Under the pieces are notes generated by a model. The model was not told where the DNA came from. It saw only the letters and a list, made by a program, of their open reading frames with translations, and ran no database searches. Shown piece after piece: positions 1 to 7,118 of a stretch of DNA of 23,882 bases. The stretch spans positions 1 through 23,882 of the forward strand of contig CAZKBT010000046.1 in NCBI GenBank assembly GCA_964551305.1, written 5' to 3'. The first letter of the stretch is position 1; the number at the start of each line of letters is the position of its first letter. Both the position numbers and the translations under genes were made by a program. Source of the stretch: JBAZDC01 sp041654595 (GTDB taxonomy: Bacteria; Pseudomonadota; Gammaproteobacteria; Burkholderiales; Burkholderiaceae_B).

Positions 1-2
1 CC

Positions 3-359
3 GCCGCCCAGGGCGACCGGGATCAGGCCGGCTTGTCGCTGATGGCCCGGCGGCTGGCCGAAGCGGCGGATGCGCATGAGCGCGCCACCGGTTTCATCCT
101 CGGCCATGCCCGGGACGACATACGGGCCGTCTTTACCGCCAGCGTGCCGTACCTGATGTTGACGGGCCTGGTGCTGGGGGGCTGGCAGATGGCGCGGGCC
201 GCGCTGGCATGCCGGCTAGCCGGCGCGCCGGACGATTTCCAGCGCCGTAAATTGACGGCTTGCGTATTCTATGCGGCGCACGTACTGCCCAGGGCGCAGG
301 CCTGGTCGGCAGCGATCGAGGCGTCGGCGATCAGCAGCGCCTATGCGGATTCGGTGTGA
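3..359 (+). CDS. Acyl-CoA dehydrogenase, C-terminal part (5' end outside window)
   Basis: The reading frame is open from the window edge to a TGA at 357-359, so only about the last 118 residues are present. The fragment is alpha-helical and Ala/Arg rich. It resembles the extra C-terminal helical domain found in the large (about 590-600 aa) acyl-CoA dehydrogenases of proteobacteria (AcdA/DmdC-like), with a run such as PYLMLTGLVLGGWQMARAAL followed by a segment ending AHVLPRAQAW. That domain packs against the flavin-binding core and contains no catalytic residues, so substrate range cannot be judged here. An internal TTG (33) or ATG is not the true start, because the frame continues upstream. 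It could in principle be another protein with the same helical tail. The family call rests on recognition only. Confidence 0.7.
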   Translation, partial: AAQGDRDQAGLSLMARRLAEAADAHERATGFILGHARDDIRAVFTASVPYLMLTGLVLGGWQMARAALACRLAGAPDDFQRRKLTACVFYAAHVLPRAQAWSAAIEASAISSAYADSV

Positions 360-384
360 ATCCGTGATGAACCGTAAATATACT

Positions 385-401
385 AATAACTAATAGTTAT
401 T
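385..401. promoter_or_regulatory. 17-bp inverted repeat upstream of the peroxiredoxin gene
   Basis: AATAACTA-A-TAGTTATT is a perfect 8-bp inverted repeat around one central base. It lies 73 bp before the peroxiredoxin start, in a short A+T-rich spacer (360-473). A second perfect palindrome, GCTGAATTCAGC, lies at 434-445, next to a -10-like TATAAG at 429-434. The size and symmetry fit a dimeric regulator site, such as that of a LysR-type oxidative-stress regulator like OxyR, but no specific consensus is matched well enough to name the protein. Confidence 0.4.
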
Positions 402-473
402 TTATGTGGATAATGCATGCTGTCAGAATATAAGCTGAATTCAGCAGCCGTTTAAAAAACAGAGGTACACATC

Positions 474-1115
474 ATGACTACTTTACGTTTGGGCGATGTC
501 GCTCCCGATTTCGAACAGGATTCTTCCGCAGGCCCCATCCGCTTCCACGAGTATCTGGGCGATAGCTGGGGGGTGCTGTTTTCGCACCCGGCTGACTTCA
601 CCCCCGTCTGCACGACCGAACTGGGCTATACCGCCATCGTATCGGGCGAGTTTGCCAAGCGCAATGCCAAAGTGATCGCCGTTTCGGTCGATGACGTCGA
701 TTCCCACAACAAATGGATCGAAGACATCAACGATACCCAGAACACGAAGGTCAACTATCCCATTCTGGCCGACAGCGATCGCAAGGTCGCGACGCTTTAT
801 GACATGATCCATCCGAACGCGAGCGCGACCGTGACGGTGCGCTCGGTATTCATCATCGATCCCCAGAAGAAAATCCGCCTGACGCTGACCTATCCCGCCA
901 GTACAGGCCGCAATTTCGACGAGATCCTGCGCGTCATCGATTCGCTGCAACTGACCGATAGCCATAGCGTGGCGACGCCCGTGAACTGGAAGGACGGCGA
1001 CGACGTCATCATCGTTCCGTCGTTGACGGACGAAAAAGTTCTCAAGGAAAAATTCCCCAAGGGCTACAAGGCGGTGCGTCCTTATCTGCGGGTCACGCCT
1101 CAACCCAACAAGTAA
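474..1115 (+). CDS. 1-Cys peroxiredoxin (Prx6/AhpC-TSA family)
   Basis: A 213-residue thiol peroxidase that reduces H2O2, alkyl hydroperoxides and peroxynitrite in the cytoplasm. The active-site motif PVCTTE places the peroxidatic cysteine at residue 46, with the supporting Thr at 43. PVCTTE plus the long C-terminal extension (roughly residues 160-213, containing the PNWK-D-GDDVII segment) is characteristic of the Prx6 subfamily, which is distinct from 2-Cys AhpC. The ATG at 474 follows AGAGGT. The gene stands alone: it lies downstream of an acyl-CoA dehydrogenase with a 114-bp spacer that carries two palindromes, and it converges with dbpA across 29 bp. Regulation by oxidative stress is plausible but not shown. 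The family assignment is secure; the physiological reductant is unknown. Confidence 0.93.
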   Translation: MTTLRLGDVAPDFEQDSSAGPIRFHEYLGDSWGVLFSHPADFTPVCTTELGYTAIVSGEFAKRNAKVIAVSVDDVDSHNKWIEDINDTQNTKVNYPILADSDRKVATLYDMIHPNASATVTVRSVFIIDPQKKIRLTLTYPASTGRNFDEILRVIDSLQLTDSHSVATPVNWKDGDDVIIVPSLTDEKVLKEKFPKGYKAVRPYLRVTPQPNK

Positions 1116-1144
1116 GCCTTCGCGGGCGGCGGCGCAGGCCGCGC

Positions 1145-2527
1145 CTACCTCATGAAGCGCATTTTGAAGCGCCGGCCCTTGATGGTGCCGGCGCTTAGTT
1201 TTTCGTAGGCCGATCCGGCGATGCGCCGTTCCAAGGCGACGAAGCAAACCTGGTCCAGAATGGCGATCTTGCCGATTTGCTCGAATGCAAATCCGGCGTC
1301 CTTGGTCAGCGCGCCCAGCAGATCGCCCGGCCGCAGCTTGTCTTTTTTTCCGCCTTGTATGCACAAGGTGACCATGGGGGCCCGCAACGCTTCGCCCGAG
1401 GCCCGTTTCAGCCGGTCCAGCGCGCCCCACGTCAAGGCCTGGCCCTGGTACGCCTCGATCTGCTCGGCCCGACGCAGTTCGTACGGTGCGCAAAGCGTGA
1501 ACGCCAAACCCGTTTCCTTGCCACGGCCGGTACGGCCGATGCGGTGGATGTGCACCTCGGGATCCGGGGTGGTCTCCACATTGATCACGGCATCCAGGCT
1601 TTGTATGTCCAGCCCGCGGGCCGCGACGTCGGTGGCGCATAGAATCGAGCAGCTCCGGTTGGCGAACTGGATGAGCACGTCTTCGCGGTCACGCTGATCC
1701 AGATCGCCGTGCAGCGCCAGCGCATCATAGCCCTGCGCACGCAGCGCGCGGGCCAGGTCGCCGCATTGCGCCTTGGTATTGCAAAAGGCCAGGGTGGACG
1801 CGGGGCGGAAATGTTCCAGTATCCTGACGACGGCCGCCAAGCGGTCTTCGGATTGTATTTCGTAGAAGGTCTGGGCGATCCGCGAGGCGTCGTGCAGGGC
1901 GTCGACTTTGATTTCGGCGGGAGCCATCAAAAAGGGGGCGCTGGCTTCGCGTATGTCATCCGCGTAGGTGGCAGAGAAAAGCAGGGTTTGCCTGTCTTCG
2001 GGGCACACGCTGGCAATATGGCCGACGTCCCCATAGAAGCCCATGTCCAGCATGCGATCCGCTTCGTCCAGAACCAGCGTACGCACGACGGACAGGTCCA
2101 GGTTGCCCCGGTCGATGTGATCCATTAGCCGCCCGGGCGTGCCGACTACGACGTGCGCTCCGTACCTGAGCGATTCGGTCTGAGGTCGCATGGCCGTGCC
2201 GCCGCATAAGGTAAGGATCTTGACGTTGCCGATGGCCCGTGCCAGGCGGCGCAATTCCTGGGCCACTTGCTCGGCCAGCTCGCGGGTGGGGCAGAGCACC
2301 AGCCCTTGGGTTGCCAAGCGGGTCGCGTCCAGGTTGCGGATCAGCCCGAGGCCGAAGGCGGCCGTTTTGCCGCTGCCCGTCTTGGCCTGGGCGATGATAT
2401 CCCGGCCTTCCAGGATCAAGGGCAGGCTTTGCTCCTGGATGGGCGTCATGGCAAGGTAGCCCAGTTGATTCAGGGTCCCGAGGAAGGTGTCGGGCAAGCC
2501 GAGCGAGGCGAAAGTGGAAGACGTCAC
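1145..2527 (-). CDS. dbpA: ATP-dependent RNA helicase DbpA
   Basis: A 460-residue DEAD-box helicase. In order it shows a Q-motif region (residues 6-35), Walker A AKTGSGKT (48-55), PTREL (80-84), DEAD (154-157), SAT (185-187), and the second RecA domain with ARGLDI and HRIGRTGR. The last 75 or so residues form the DbpA-type RNA-binding domain, beginning PMVTLCIQGGKKDKLRPGDL. That domain targets hairpin 92 of 23S rRNA in E. coli DbpA and directs the helicase to late 50S assembly; it separates DbpA from RhlE, RhlB and SrmB. The start is a GTG (2525-2527) with only a weak ribosome-binding site, but the Q-motif begins immediately, so it cannot lie much later. The gene is convergent with the peroxiredoxin. 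Its 5' side faces the LexA-box region about 130 bp away. Confidence 0.95.
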   Translation of the reverse strand: MTSSTFASLGLPDTFLGTLNQLGYLAMTPIQEQSLPLILEGRDIIAQAKTGSGKTAAFGLGLIRNLDATRLATQGLVLCPTRELAEQVAQELRRLARAIGNVKILTLCGGTAMRPQTESLRYGAHVVVGTPGRLMDHIDRGNLDLSVVRTLVLDEADRMLDMGFYGDVGHIASVCPEDRQTLLFSATYADDIREASAPFLMAPAEIKVDALHDASRIAQTFYEIQSEDRLAAVVRILEHFRPASTLAFCNTKAQCGDLARALRAQGYDALALHGDLDQRDREDVLIQFANRSCSILCATDVAARGLDIQSLDAVINVETTPDPEVHIHRIGRTGRGKETGLAFTLCAPYELRRAEQIEAYQGQALTWGALDRLKRASGEALRAPMVTLCIQGGKKDKLRPGDLLGALTKDAGFAFEQIGKIAILDQVCFVALERRIAGSAYEKLSAGTIKGRRFKMRFMR

Positions 2528-2655
2528 GATGGATCACATGAAAATCGGCGGCGTGGCGGGTGCCCGGATTGGCGCCCGCCCGACGCGACCTGATGATTGT
2601 AGCCTTGCGGTGCGGGCCAAATCACAACAACCGCAATTTTCGCTTGCGTTTTTAA

Positions 2656-2671
2656 CTGTTTATTTGTACAG
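2656..2671. promoter_or_regulatory. LexA-type SOS box 1
   Basis: CTGTTTATTTGTACAG fits the CTGT-N8-ACAG palindrome bound by LexA in gamma- and betaproteobacteria. The symmetry extends one base pair further on each side to AACTGT...ACAGTT and beyond. It overlaps a -35-like TTGTAC (2664-2669). A second box of the same form has its centre 24 bp downstream. Confidence 0.75.
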
Positions 2672-2692
2672 TTCAATAACTGTCTAAATAAA
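2664..2692 (+). promoter_or_regulatory. Candidate SOS promoter for the small ORF at 2775
   Basis: TTGTAC (2664-2669), a 17-bp spacer, then AATAAA (2687-2692). Each hexamer is only a partial match to sigma-70 consensus, as is common for LexA-repressed promoters. Both elements lie within the two LexA boxes. Transcription would begin near 2700, giving a leader of about 75 nt. Confidence 0.45.
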
Positions 2693-2695
2693 CAG
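2680..2695. promoter_or_regulatory. LexA-type SOS box 2
   Basis: CTGTCTAAATAAACAG again matches CTGT-N8-ACAG with an A+T-rich core. It overlaps a -10-like AATAAA (2687-2692), placed 17 bp after the TTGTAC at 2664. The two boxes therefore cover both elements of a promoter pointing to the + strand. A perfect CTGT/ACAG pair twice within 40 bp is unlikely by chance. The likely target is the small gene at 2775; the divergent dbpA is a less likely second target. Confidence 0.75.
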
Positions 2696-2774
2696 TGTTC
2701 CGTCAGTGGCAGCGGCAATATCCGGTTGCGGGTTTTGTTCGTCGATGGCGGAGCGCACCTTGCCGGAGACGTGC

Positions 2775-3035
2775 ATGAACACCTATCACGCTGAGCCCAC
2801 CCCCGCCAAATGGCCGTTCCCTCCTCGTCAGGGGCGCGCTGGAAAGCGCTCCCATGGCCCTGCGCCAAGCCGATCGCAGCCGTCCAAGGGCCGACTTTTC
2901 GCCCGGGAATGTCAAAGCGCCAGGAAGAATACCGGGCTGAGCCGTGGCGCCATGCTGGCGGACATATGTCTCGTGGCCGTATGGGGCGCAACCATACCCG
3001 GGCTTCTCTGGCTGGGGACGATGGGGGGCTTTTAA
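2775..3035 (+). CDS. Small basic single-pass membrane protein, probable SOS-regulated (function unknown)
   Basis: An 86-residue ORF I do not recognise as a named family. Residues 1-58 are hydrophilic and rich in Pro, Arg, Lys and Ser (PFPPRQG, SRSQPSKGRL). Residues 60-86 form one hydrophobic helix ending in the C-terminus (ADICLVAVWGATIPGLLWLG). By the positive-inside rule this would be a tail-anchored inner-membrane protein with its N-terminus in the cytoplasm. The ATG at 2775 is chosen because GGAG (2765-2768) lies six bases before it; earlier in-frame starts (GTG 2706, ATG 2745) have none. Third codon positions are G+C rich, as in the neighbours. Two LexA boxes lie 80-120 bp upstream. Short LexA-controlled membrane proteins elsewhere (SidA, TisB, YneA) block division or depolarise membranes; a similar role here is inference. 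The ORF may instead be non-coding. Confidence 0.55.
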   Translation: MNTYHAEPTPAKWPFPPRQGRAGKRSHGPAPSRSQPSKGRLFARECQSARKNTGLSRGAMLADICLVAVWGATIPGLLWLGTMGGF

Positions 3036-3058
3036 AGCAACCGAAAGTCTTATATAAT
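3031..3058 (+). promoter_or_regulatory. Promoter of rplS
   Basis: A perfect -10 TATAAT (3053-3058) is preceded, after 16 bp, by TTTAAA (3031-3036, four of six matches to the -35 consensus). The -35 element overlaps the stop codon of the small upstream ORF. The transcript would start near 3065, leaving a leader of about 100 nt before the GTG at 3164. Confidence 0.6.
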
Positions 3059-3163
3059 CATCGGCTTTGCTAACTCATCCTCTGGCAGGCAGTTCTTACG
3101 TGCGGCGTTTTGCGGCGCATTTACACATAAAGCCTGCGTCATGATGACATTTGGAGTCCTACC

Positions 3164-3559
3164 GTGGCCGTTAATCTGATCGAACAGATCGAAAAAGAAG
3201 AAATCGCTCGCCTTACCAATGGCGAAAGCAAACCTGAATTTGCTCCCGGCGATACTGTAGTCGTCAGCGTGAACGTCGTCGAGGGCACGCGCAAGCGCGT
3301 CCAGGCGTACGAAGGCGTCGTCATCGCCAAGCGCAACCGTGGCTTGAATTCCTCGTTCATCGTTCGCAAGATCTCGTCGGGCGAAGCGGTCGAGCGCACG
3401 TTCCAGCTGTATTCGCCTCAAATCGCCGGCATCGAAGTCAAGCGCCGCGGCGACGTGCGCCGTGCTAAACTTTATTACCTGCGTAGTCGTTCGGGTAAGG
3501 CGGCTCGTATCAAAGAAAAGCTGGTTCGCAACCCCAAGAAAGCGGCTGCGGTTCAGTAA
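3164..3559 (+). CDS. rplS: 50S ribosomal protein L19
   Basis: A 131-residue protein that is recognisably L19 along its whole length: NLIEQIEKEEI at the N-terminus, the central FAPGDTVVVSVNVVEG and RVQAYEGVVIAKRNRG segments, and the C-terminal SPQIAGIEVKRRGDVRRAKLYYLR. L19 lies at the 30S-50S interface. Translation starts at GTG 3164 after GGAG (3153-3156). In many proteobacteria rplS is the last gene of rpsP-rimM-trmD-rplS. Here none of those three precedes it; it has its own strong promoter and a terminator hairpin immediately after it. Confidence 0.98.
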   Translation: MAVNLIEQIEKEEIARLTNGESKPEFAPGDTVVVSVNVVEGTRKRVQAYEGVVIAKRNRGLNSSFIVRKISSGEAVERTFQLYSPQIAGIEVKRRGDVRRAKLYYLRSRSGKAARIKEKLVRNPKKAAAVQ

Positions 3560-3586
3560 TTCGGCGATTCGTTCCGAAATTAATCT

Positions 3587-3612
3587 ACAAAGGCACCCTC
3601 GGGTGCCTTTGT
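3587..3612 (+). terminator. Terminator hairpin after rplS
   Basis: ACAAAGGCACCC-TC-GGGTGCCTTTGT is a perfect 12-bp inverted repeat with a nominal two-base loop (realistically a 10-11 bp stem). It starts 27 bp after the rplS stop. The T-tract is part of the stem (CCTTTGT) and short. The repeat ends three bases before the Nudix gene ATG, so readthrough would be needed for that gene to share the rplS transcript. Confidence 0.75.
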
Positions 3613-3615
3613 CGT

Positions 3616-4362
3616 ATGAGTGACATGCCGTATAACAAGCCCTCTTATACTGATAAGCGGATCATCGTGTCGGCGGGTTTCGACCCCCTCGTGCAACCTA
3701 CCGTAGCTTGCGGCGCTTTGGCTCCATTGCCCTTGCCGGCGCTCGAGCTCGATTTCATCGATCGGGCATTCGCCCGCACGTTCACCTGGAAAGTCGAACC
3801 CGTTTTCACCGATTCCTTCAGCATCGAAGGGCAGGAACCCCGGGACGTGAAAGCGGCCGCGGTTTTTTTTCCGCTGATCCAGAGATCAGACGGCCTGCAT
3901 GTCCTGTTTACGCGACGCGCGACGCATCTTTCCAACCATGCCGGACAGATTAGTTTTCCAGGGGGACGCATCGAGGCGTCCGACCAGGATGCCGTGGCCG
4001 CCGCGCTGCGCGAAACGCAAGAGGAAATCGGGGTTGGTCCGGAGTTCGTGCGGCTGATCGGCGCGCAACCAAGCTTCCTGACCTCCACGCGCTTTGCCAT
4101 GAAGCCCATCATCGGCGAACTGCGGCCGGGTTTCGTGCTTCGCCCCGACGCATCCGAGGTCGCCGAAGTGTTCGAGGTGCCATTGTCGTTTTTGATGGAT
4201 ACCAGCAAGCACCGCTTGCACATGGTGCAATTGCCCAGCGGCAACTCCCGCTATTATTTTTCGATCACCTGGGAATCCTACTTCATCTGGGGCGCGACGG
4301 CTGCCTTGATACGTAATTTTTATCATTACCTGGCCGCCGCCTACGTGGACGCGCGCGACTGA
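3616..4362 (+). CDS. Nudix hydrolase, CoA pyrophosphatase family
   Basis: A 248-residue Nudix enzyme of the CoA-pyrophosphatase subgroup (E. coli NudL/YeaB, yeast Pcd1), which splits CoA and acyl-CoA to 3'-phosphoadenosine phosphate and phosphopantetheine. The subgroup signature LFTRRATHLSNHAGQISFPGG spans residues 98-117, followed by the Nudix box core RETQEEIGV (132-140). The protein is longer than NudL because of about 60 N-terminal residues of low conservation. The ATG at 3616 sits at the foot of the rplS terminator and lacks a clear ribosome-binding site; ATG 3625 or GTG 3669 could be the real start. Substrate identity is inferred from the subgroup only. Confidence 0.88.
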   Translation: MSDMPYNKPSYTDKRIIVSAGFDPLVQPTVACGALAPLPLPALELDFIDRAFARTFTWKVEPVFTDSFSIEGQEPRDVKAAAVFFPLIQRSDGLHVLFTRRATHLSNHAGQISFPGGRIEASDQDAVAAALRETQEEIGVGPEFVRLIGAQPSFLTSTRFAMKPIIGELRPGFVLRPDASEVAEVFEVPLSFLMDTSKHRLHMVQLPSGNSRYYFSITWESYFIWGATAALIRNFYHYLAAAYVDARD

Positions 4363-4381
4363 GCTGCGCCCGGCACGGATT

Positions 4382-5290
4382 TCAATAACGGCGGCGCGAT
4401 TCGTTTTCTTCCAGTATCCGCACGTACAGGGCATGCCGTGCCGGCGTGATTTCCTTGCGCTCCAGCGCGGCCAGCACGCCGCATCCCGGTTCGTGCCGAT
4501 GGGTGCAGTTATAGAACCGGCAATGCCGGATGACTTCGGTGAATTCGGGAAAGCCGCGTTCAATGTCGGTGGCGTTCAGGTGAAACAGGCCGAAGGCCTG
4601 GAATCCCGGCGAGTCGATGATGTCGCCGCTGTCGTCGGGCAGATGATATAAGCGCGTGCTCGTGGTGGTGTGCTTGCCCGCGCCCAATGCCCTGGAATGT
4701 TCCTGTGTCGGCGCCTGAGCCTGCGGAACCAGCGCATTGAGCAGGGTTGATTTGCCCATGGCGCTTTGGCCCAGCAGCAGGGTGGTCTTGTCCTGGAGCA
4801 AGGGCAGGATGTGTTCCGGTACGGCTTGCGCGTGAAGGGCGCTGATTTCCACGATGGGTACGTCCAGCGCGCGCAGATCCGCCAGGCGCTGCCGGGCCGC
4901 ATCCAGTTTGTCGCGGATATCGATTTTGTTCAGGACGATGATGGGCGCGATGTCGGCGCTCCATGCCGCCACCAGCGCGCGGCCGAGCAGATCCTCGGAA
5001 AAAAAGGGTTCGGTGGCGACGACGATCAGCAATTGGTCTACGTTGGCGGCAAACTGCTTGCTGCGCATTTCGTCTGAACGGAACAGCAGATTGCGGCGCG
5101 GCGCAATGCGCTCGATCGCGCCTTCGTCATGGCCTTGCGGCGTAATGAAGACATAATCCCCGACGGCGGCATCGCCTTTTTTTCCCCGCGGAAAGCACTT
5201 GCGCAGACTGCCGTCTTCCAGTTCCACTGTGTAGTGGCGGCCATGGCCGGCGACGACTCTGCCGCGAAGGGATCCGCTTGCCTCAGGCAT
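4382..5290 (-). CDS. rsgA: Ribosome small-subunit biogenesis GTPase RsgA
   Basis: A 302-residue circularly permuted GTPase that acts late in 30S maturation. After an N-terminal OB fold (about residues 1-70) the GTPase motifs appear in the permuted order G4-G1-G3: NKID (121-124), GQSAMGKST (174-182), DSPGF (226-230). The C-terminal zinc site is C257, C262, H264, C270. G1 reads GQSAMGKS where GQSGVGKS is common; the lysine and serine needed for phosphate and Mg binding are kept. The ATG overlaps the last 8 bp of the upstream M48 protease gene, so the two are probably translationally coupled. The gene converges with the Nudix gene across 19 bp. Confidence 0.96.
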   Translation of the reverse strand: MPEASGSLRGRVVAGHGRHYTVELEDGSLRKCFPRGKKGDAAVGDYVFITPQGHDEGAIERIAPRRNLLFRSDEMRSKQFAANVDQLLIVVATEPFFSEDLLGRALVAAWSADIAPIIVLNKIDIRDKLDAARQRLADLRALDVPIVEISALHAQAVPEHILPLLQDKTTLLLGQSAMGKSTLLNALVPQAQAPTQEHSRALGAGKHTTTSTRLYHLPDDSGDIIDSPGFQAFGLFHLNATDIERGFPEFTEVIRHCRFYNCTHRHEPGCGVLAALERKEITPARHALYVRILEENESRRRY

Positions 5291-6527
5291 GCTTCAGATG
5301 CTGGATGCGTTCTACGGCGCCAGGGTGGCTGTCGTAGAAGGCCGAATGCAAGGGATCGGGCGTCAGCGTGGCGGCGTTGTCGTCGTACAGCTTCACCAGG
5401 GCCGATATCAGGTCCTGCGCCGAGCTTTGTTCGGCGGCATACCGGTCCGCTTCGTATTCGTCGCGCCGTGAAAACCAGCTGGTCAGCGGCCCGATCCAGA
5501 ACGTGAATACCGGAATCACCAGGAAAAACAAGATGAGCGCCATGCCGTCGTTGGCTCGGCCCAGGGCGGGTAGTACGCCCAGGTCGACGAAGAACCAGAC
5601 CTGGGTCGAAAGCCAGCCCAGGACCAGGAAGAATACGAGCGCCATGGTGAAGCTGATGATCATGCGCTTGATGATGTGCTTGTGCTTGAAGTGCCCCAGC
5701 TCGTGGGCTAGCACGGCTTCGATTTCCTGCGGCTTCAGGCGGGCCAGCAGCGTATCGAAGAATACGATGCGGCGCGACTTGCCGAAGCCCGTGAAATACG
5801 CATTCCCGTGCGCGGAGCGCTTGGAGCCGTCCATCACGAACAAGCCGTTGAGCTCGAAGCCGCAACGTTGGGCCAGGGCGCGGATGCGGTCGGCGATCTC
5901 GGGATTGTCCAGCGGCGTGAATTTATTGAACAGCGGGGCGATGACGGTAGGGAATAGCCAAAGTATCAGGAAGTTGAACGCCACCCATGCCGCCCAGGCC
6001 CACCATACCCAGTTCTGTCCCGCATTGCCCATGATCCACAATACGCCGGCCGCCAGCGGCGTGCCGAGGATGACGGCTAGCAGCCACGTCTTTATACAGT
6101 CCTGCATGAACAGGCGGGGGGTGATGCGGTTGAAGCCGAAGCGGGCTTCCAGCTTGAATATGCGCCAGATCGTAAAGGGCAGGCCGATGATACCCATCAA
6201 GGCGAGCACGGCTCCGATCAGCAGCAATTGGCGCGCGATGTCATTGTCGGACAGCGGGGTGATGACGACATCGAGAAACTGCAAGCCGCCCATGAGCGTC
6301 AGTCCGATGAGCACGGCCGCTTCGACCAGCCTTTCGACGATGCCCAGCTGCGCTTTGGCTATCGTGTAGTCGGCGGCGCGCTGGTGGCTGTGCAGGCCGA
6401 TGCGGTCGGCGAACTCGGCCGGCACGGCGTCGCGATGGCGCGCGACGTGGCGGATCTGGCGCGACGACAGCCATATGCGCAGAACGACGTCGATCAGAAG
6501 GAAGACTATGAATAGCGTAGTGAACAT
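5283..6527 (-). CDS. M48 family zinc metalloprotease, Ste24/CAAX prenyl protease 1-like
   Basis: A 414-residue integral membrane protease. The N-terminus carries one hydrophobic helix (residues 3-20), followed by helices around 67-90, 100-120, 148-165, 175-195, 290-308 and 328-345. The zinc site is HELGH (275-279), with the third ligand in the DEYEAD segment near 356-361. An FGFNR segment (129-133) is typical of Ste24 proteins. Bacteria lack the farnesylated substrates of yeast Ste24, so the natural role is unclear; membrane protein quality control, as for HtpX, is the usual suggestion. The gene is cotranscribed with rsgA (8-bp overlap). It is divergent from orn, with 45 bp between the starts, so their promoters must overlap. 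Confidence 0.92.
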   Translation of the reverse strand: MFTTLFIVFLLIDVVLRIWLSSRQIRHVARHRDAVPAEFADRIGLHSHQRAADYTIAKAQLGIVERLVEAAVLIGLTLMGGLQFLDVVITPLSDNDIARQLLLIGAVLALMGIIGLPFTIWRIFKLEARFGFNRITPRLFMQDCIKTWLLAVILGTPLAAGVLWIMGNAGQNWVWWAWAAWVAFNFLILWLFPTVIAPLFNKFTPLDNPEIADRIRALAQRCGFELNGLFVMDGSKRSAHGNAYFTGFGKSRRIVFFDTLLARLKPQEIEAVLAHELGHFKHKHIIKRMIISFTMALVFFLVLGWLSTQVWFFVDLGVLPALGRANDGMALILFFLVIPVFTFWIGPLTSWFSRRDEYEADRYAAEQSSAQDLISALVKLYDDNAATLTPDPLHSAFYDSHPGAVERIQHLKHA

Positions 6528-6572
6528 GGAAGTCCGGCTTGTGCGAGAATGGCTGTTTTAAGGATGGATTAT

Positions 6573-7118
6573 ATGGCGGGAAATGAACAACGCTTGGTCT
6601 GGGTCGATATGGAAATGACCGGCCTGGACCCCGAAAAAGAACGCGTTATCGAGATTGCGGCAGTGGTAACGGAACCGGATCTCACGTTTGTCGCCGAAGG
6701 CCCGGTGCTGGTGATTCATCAAAGCGATGAGCTGCTCGACGCCATGGACAGCTGGAACAAGAGCACGCATGGCAAAAGCGGCCTGATAGAAAAAGTCCGG
6801 GCGTCCACGCTGACCGAAGAGCAGGCCACCGATCAGATGCTGGCGTTTTTGTCTCGGCATGTGCCGCCGGGAAAGTCGCCCATGTGCGGCAATACCATAG
6901 GCCAGGACCGGCGTTTCATGAGCAAGTATATGCCAAGGTTGGAAGCGTTCTTTCATTATCGCAACCTGGACGTCAGCACGCTCAAGGAACTATCCCTGCG
7001 TTGGAAGCCGGAAGTCTATCGCAGCTTCGTCAAGAAAAGCCGACACGAAGCGCTCGCCGACATTTACGAATCCATCGAAGAGCTGAAACATTACCGCGAG
7101 CATTTCATCAAGCTGTGA
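6573..7118 (+). CDS. orn: Oligoribonuclease
   Basis: A 3'-to-5' exoribonuclease that degrades di- to pentanucleotides, including pGpG from c-di-GMP turnover. The DEDDh motifs are present: WVDMEMTGLD (D12 and E14), GQDRRFM, and the late SRHEALADI that supplies the His and the last Asp. Three in-frame ATGs exist (6549, 6564, 6573). I choose 6573 because AAGGA (6560-6564) is correctly spaced before it and the resulting 181 residues equal the usual family length. The 3' end overlaps the convergent paaX by 11 bp. It is a housekeeping gene with no functional link to the phenylacetate genes beside it. Confidence 0.96.
   Translation: MAGNEQRLVWVDMEMTGLDPEKERVIEIAAVVTEPDLTFVAEGPVLVIHQSDELLDAMDSWNKSTHGKSGLIEKVRASTLTEEQATDQMLAFLSRHVPPGKSPMCGNTIGQDRRFMSKYMPRLEAFFHYRNLDVSTLKELSLRWKPEVYRSFVKKSRHEALADIYESIEELKHYREHFIKL

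Noticed and set aside
2524..2991. 155-codon minus-strand ORF across the LexA region (also 2703-2915)
   Set aside because: It runs through the LexA boxes and the dbpA start region, has a low-complexity composition and no ribosome-binding site; the + strand ORF with its own Shine-Dalgarno sequence is the better candidate.
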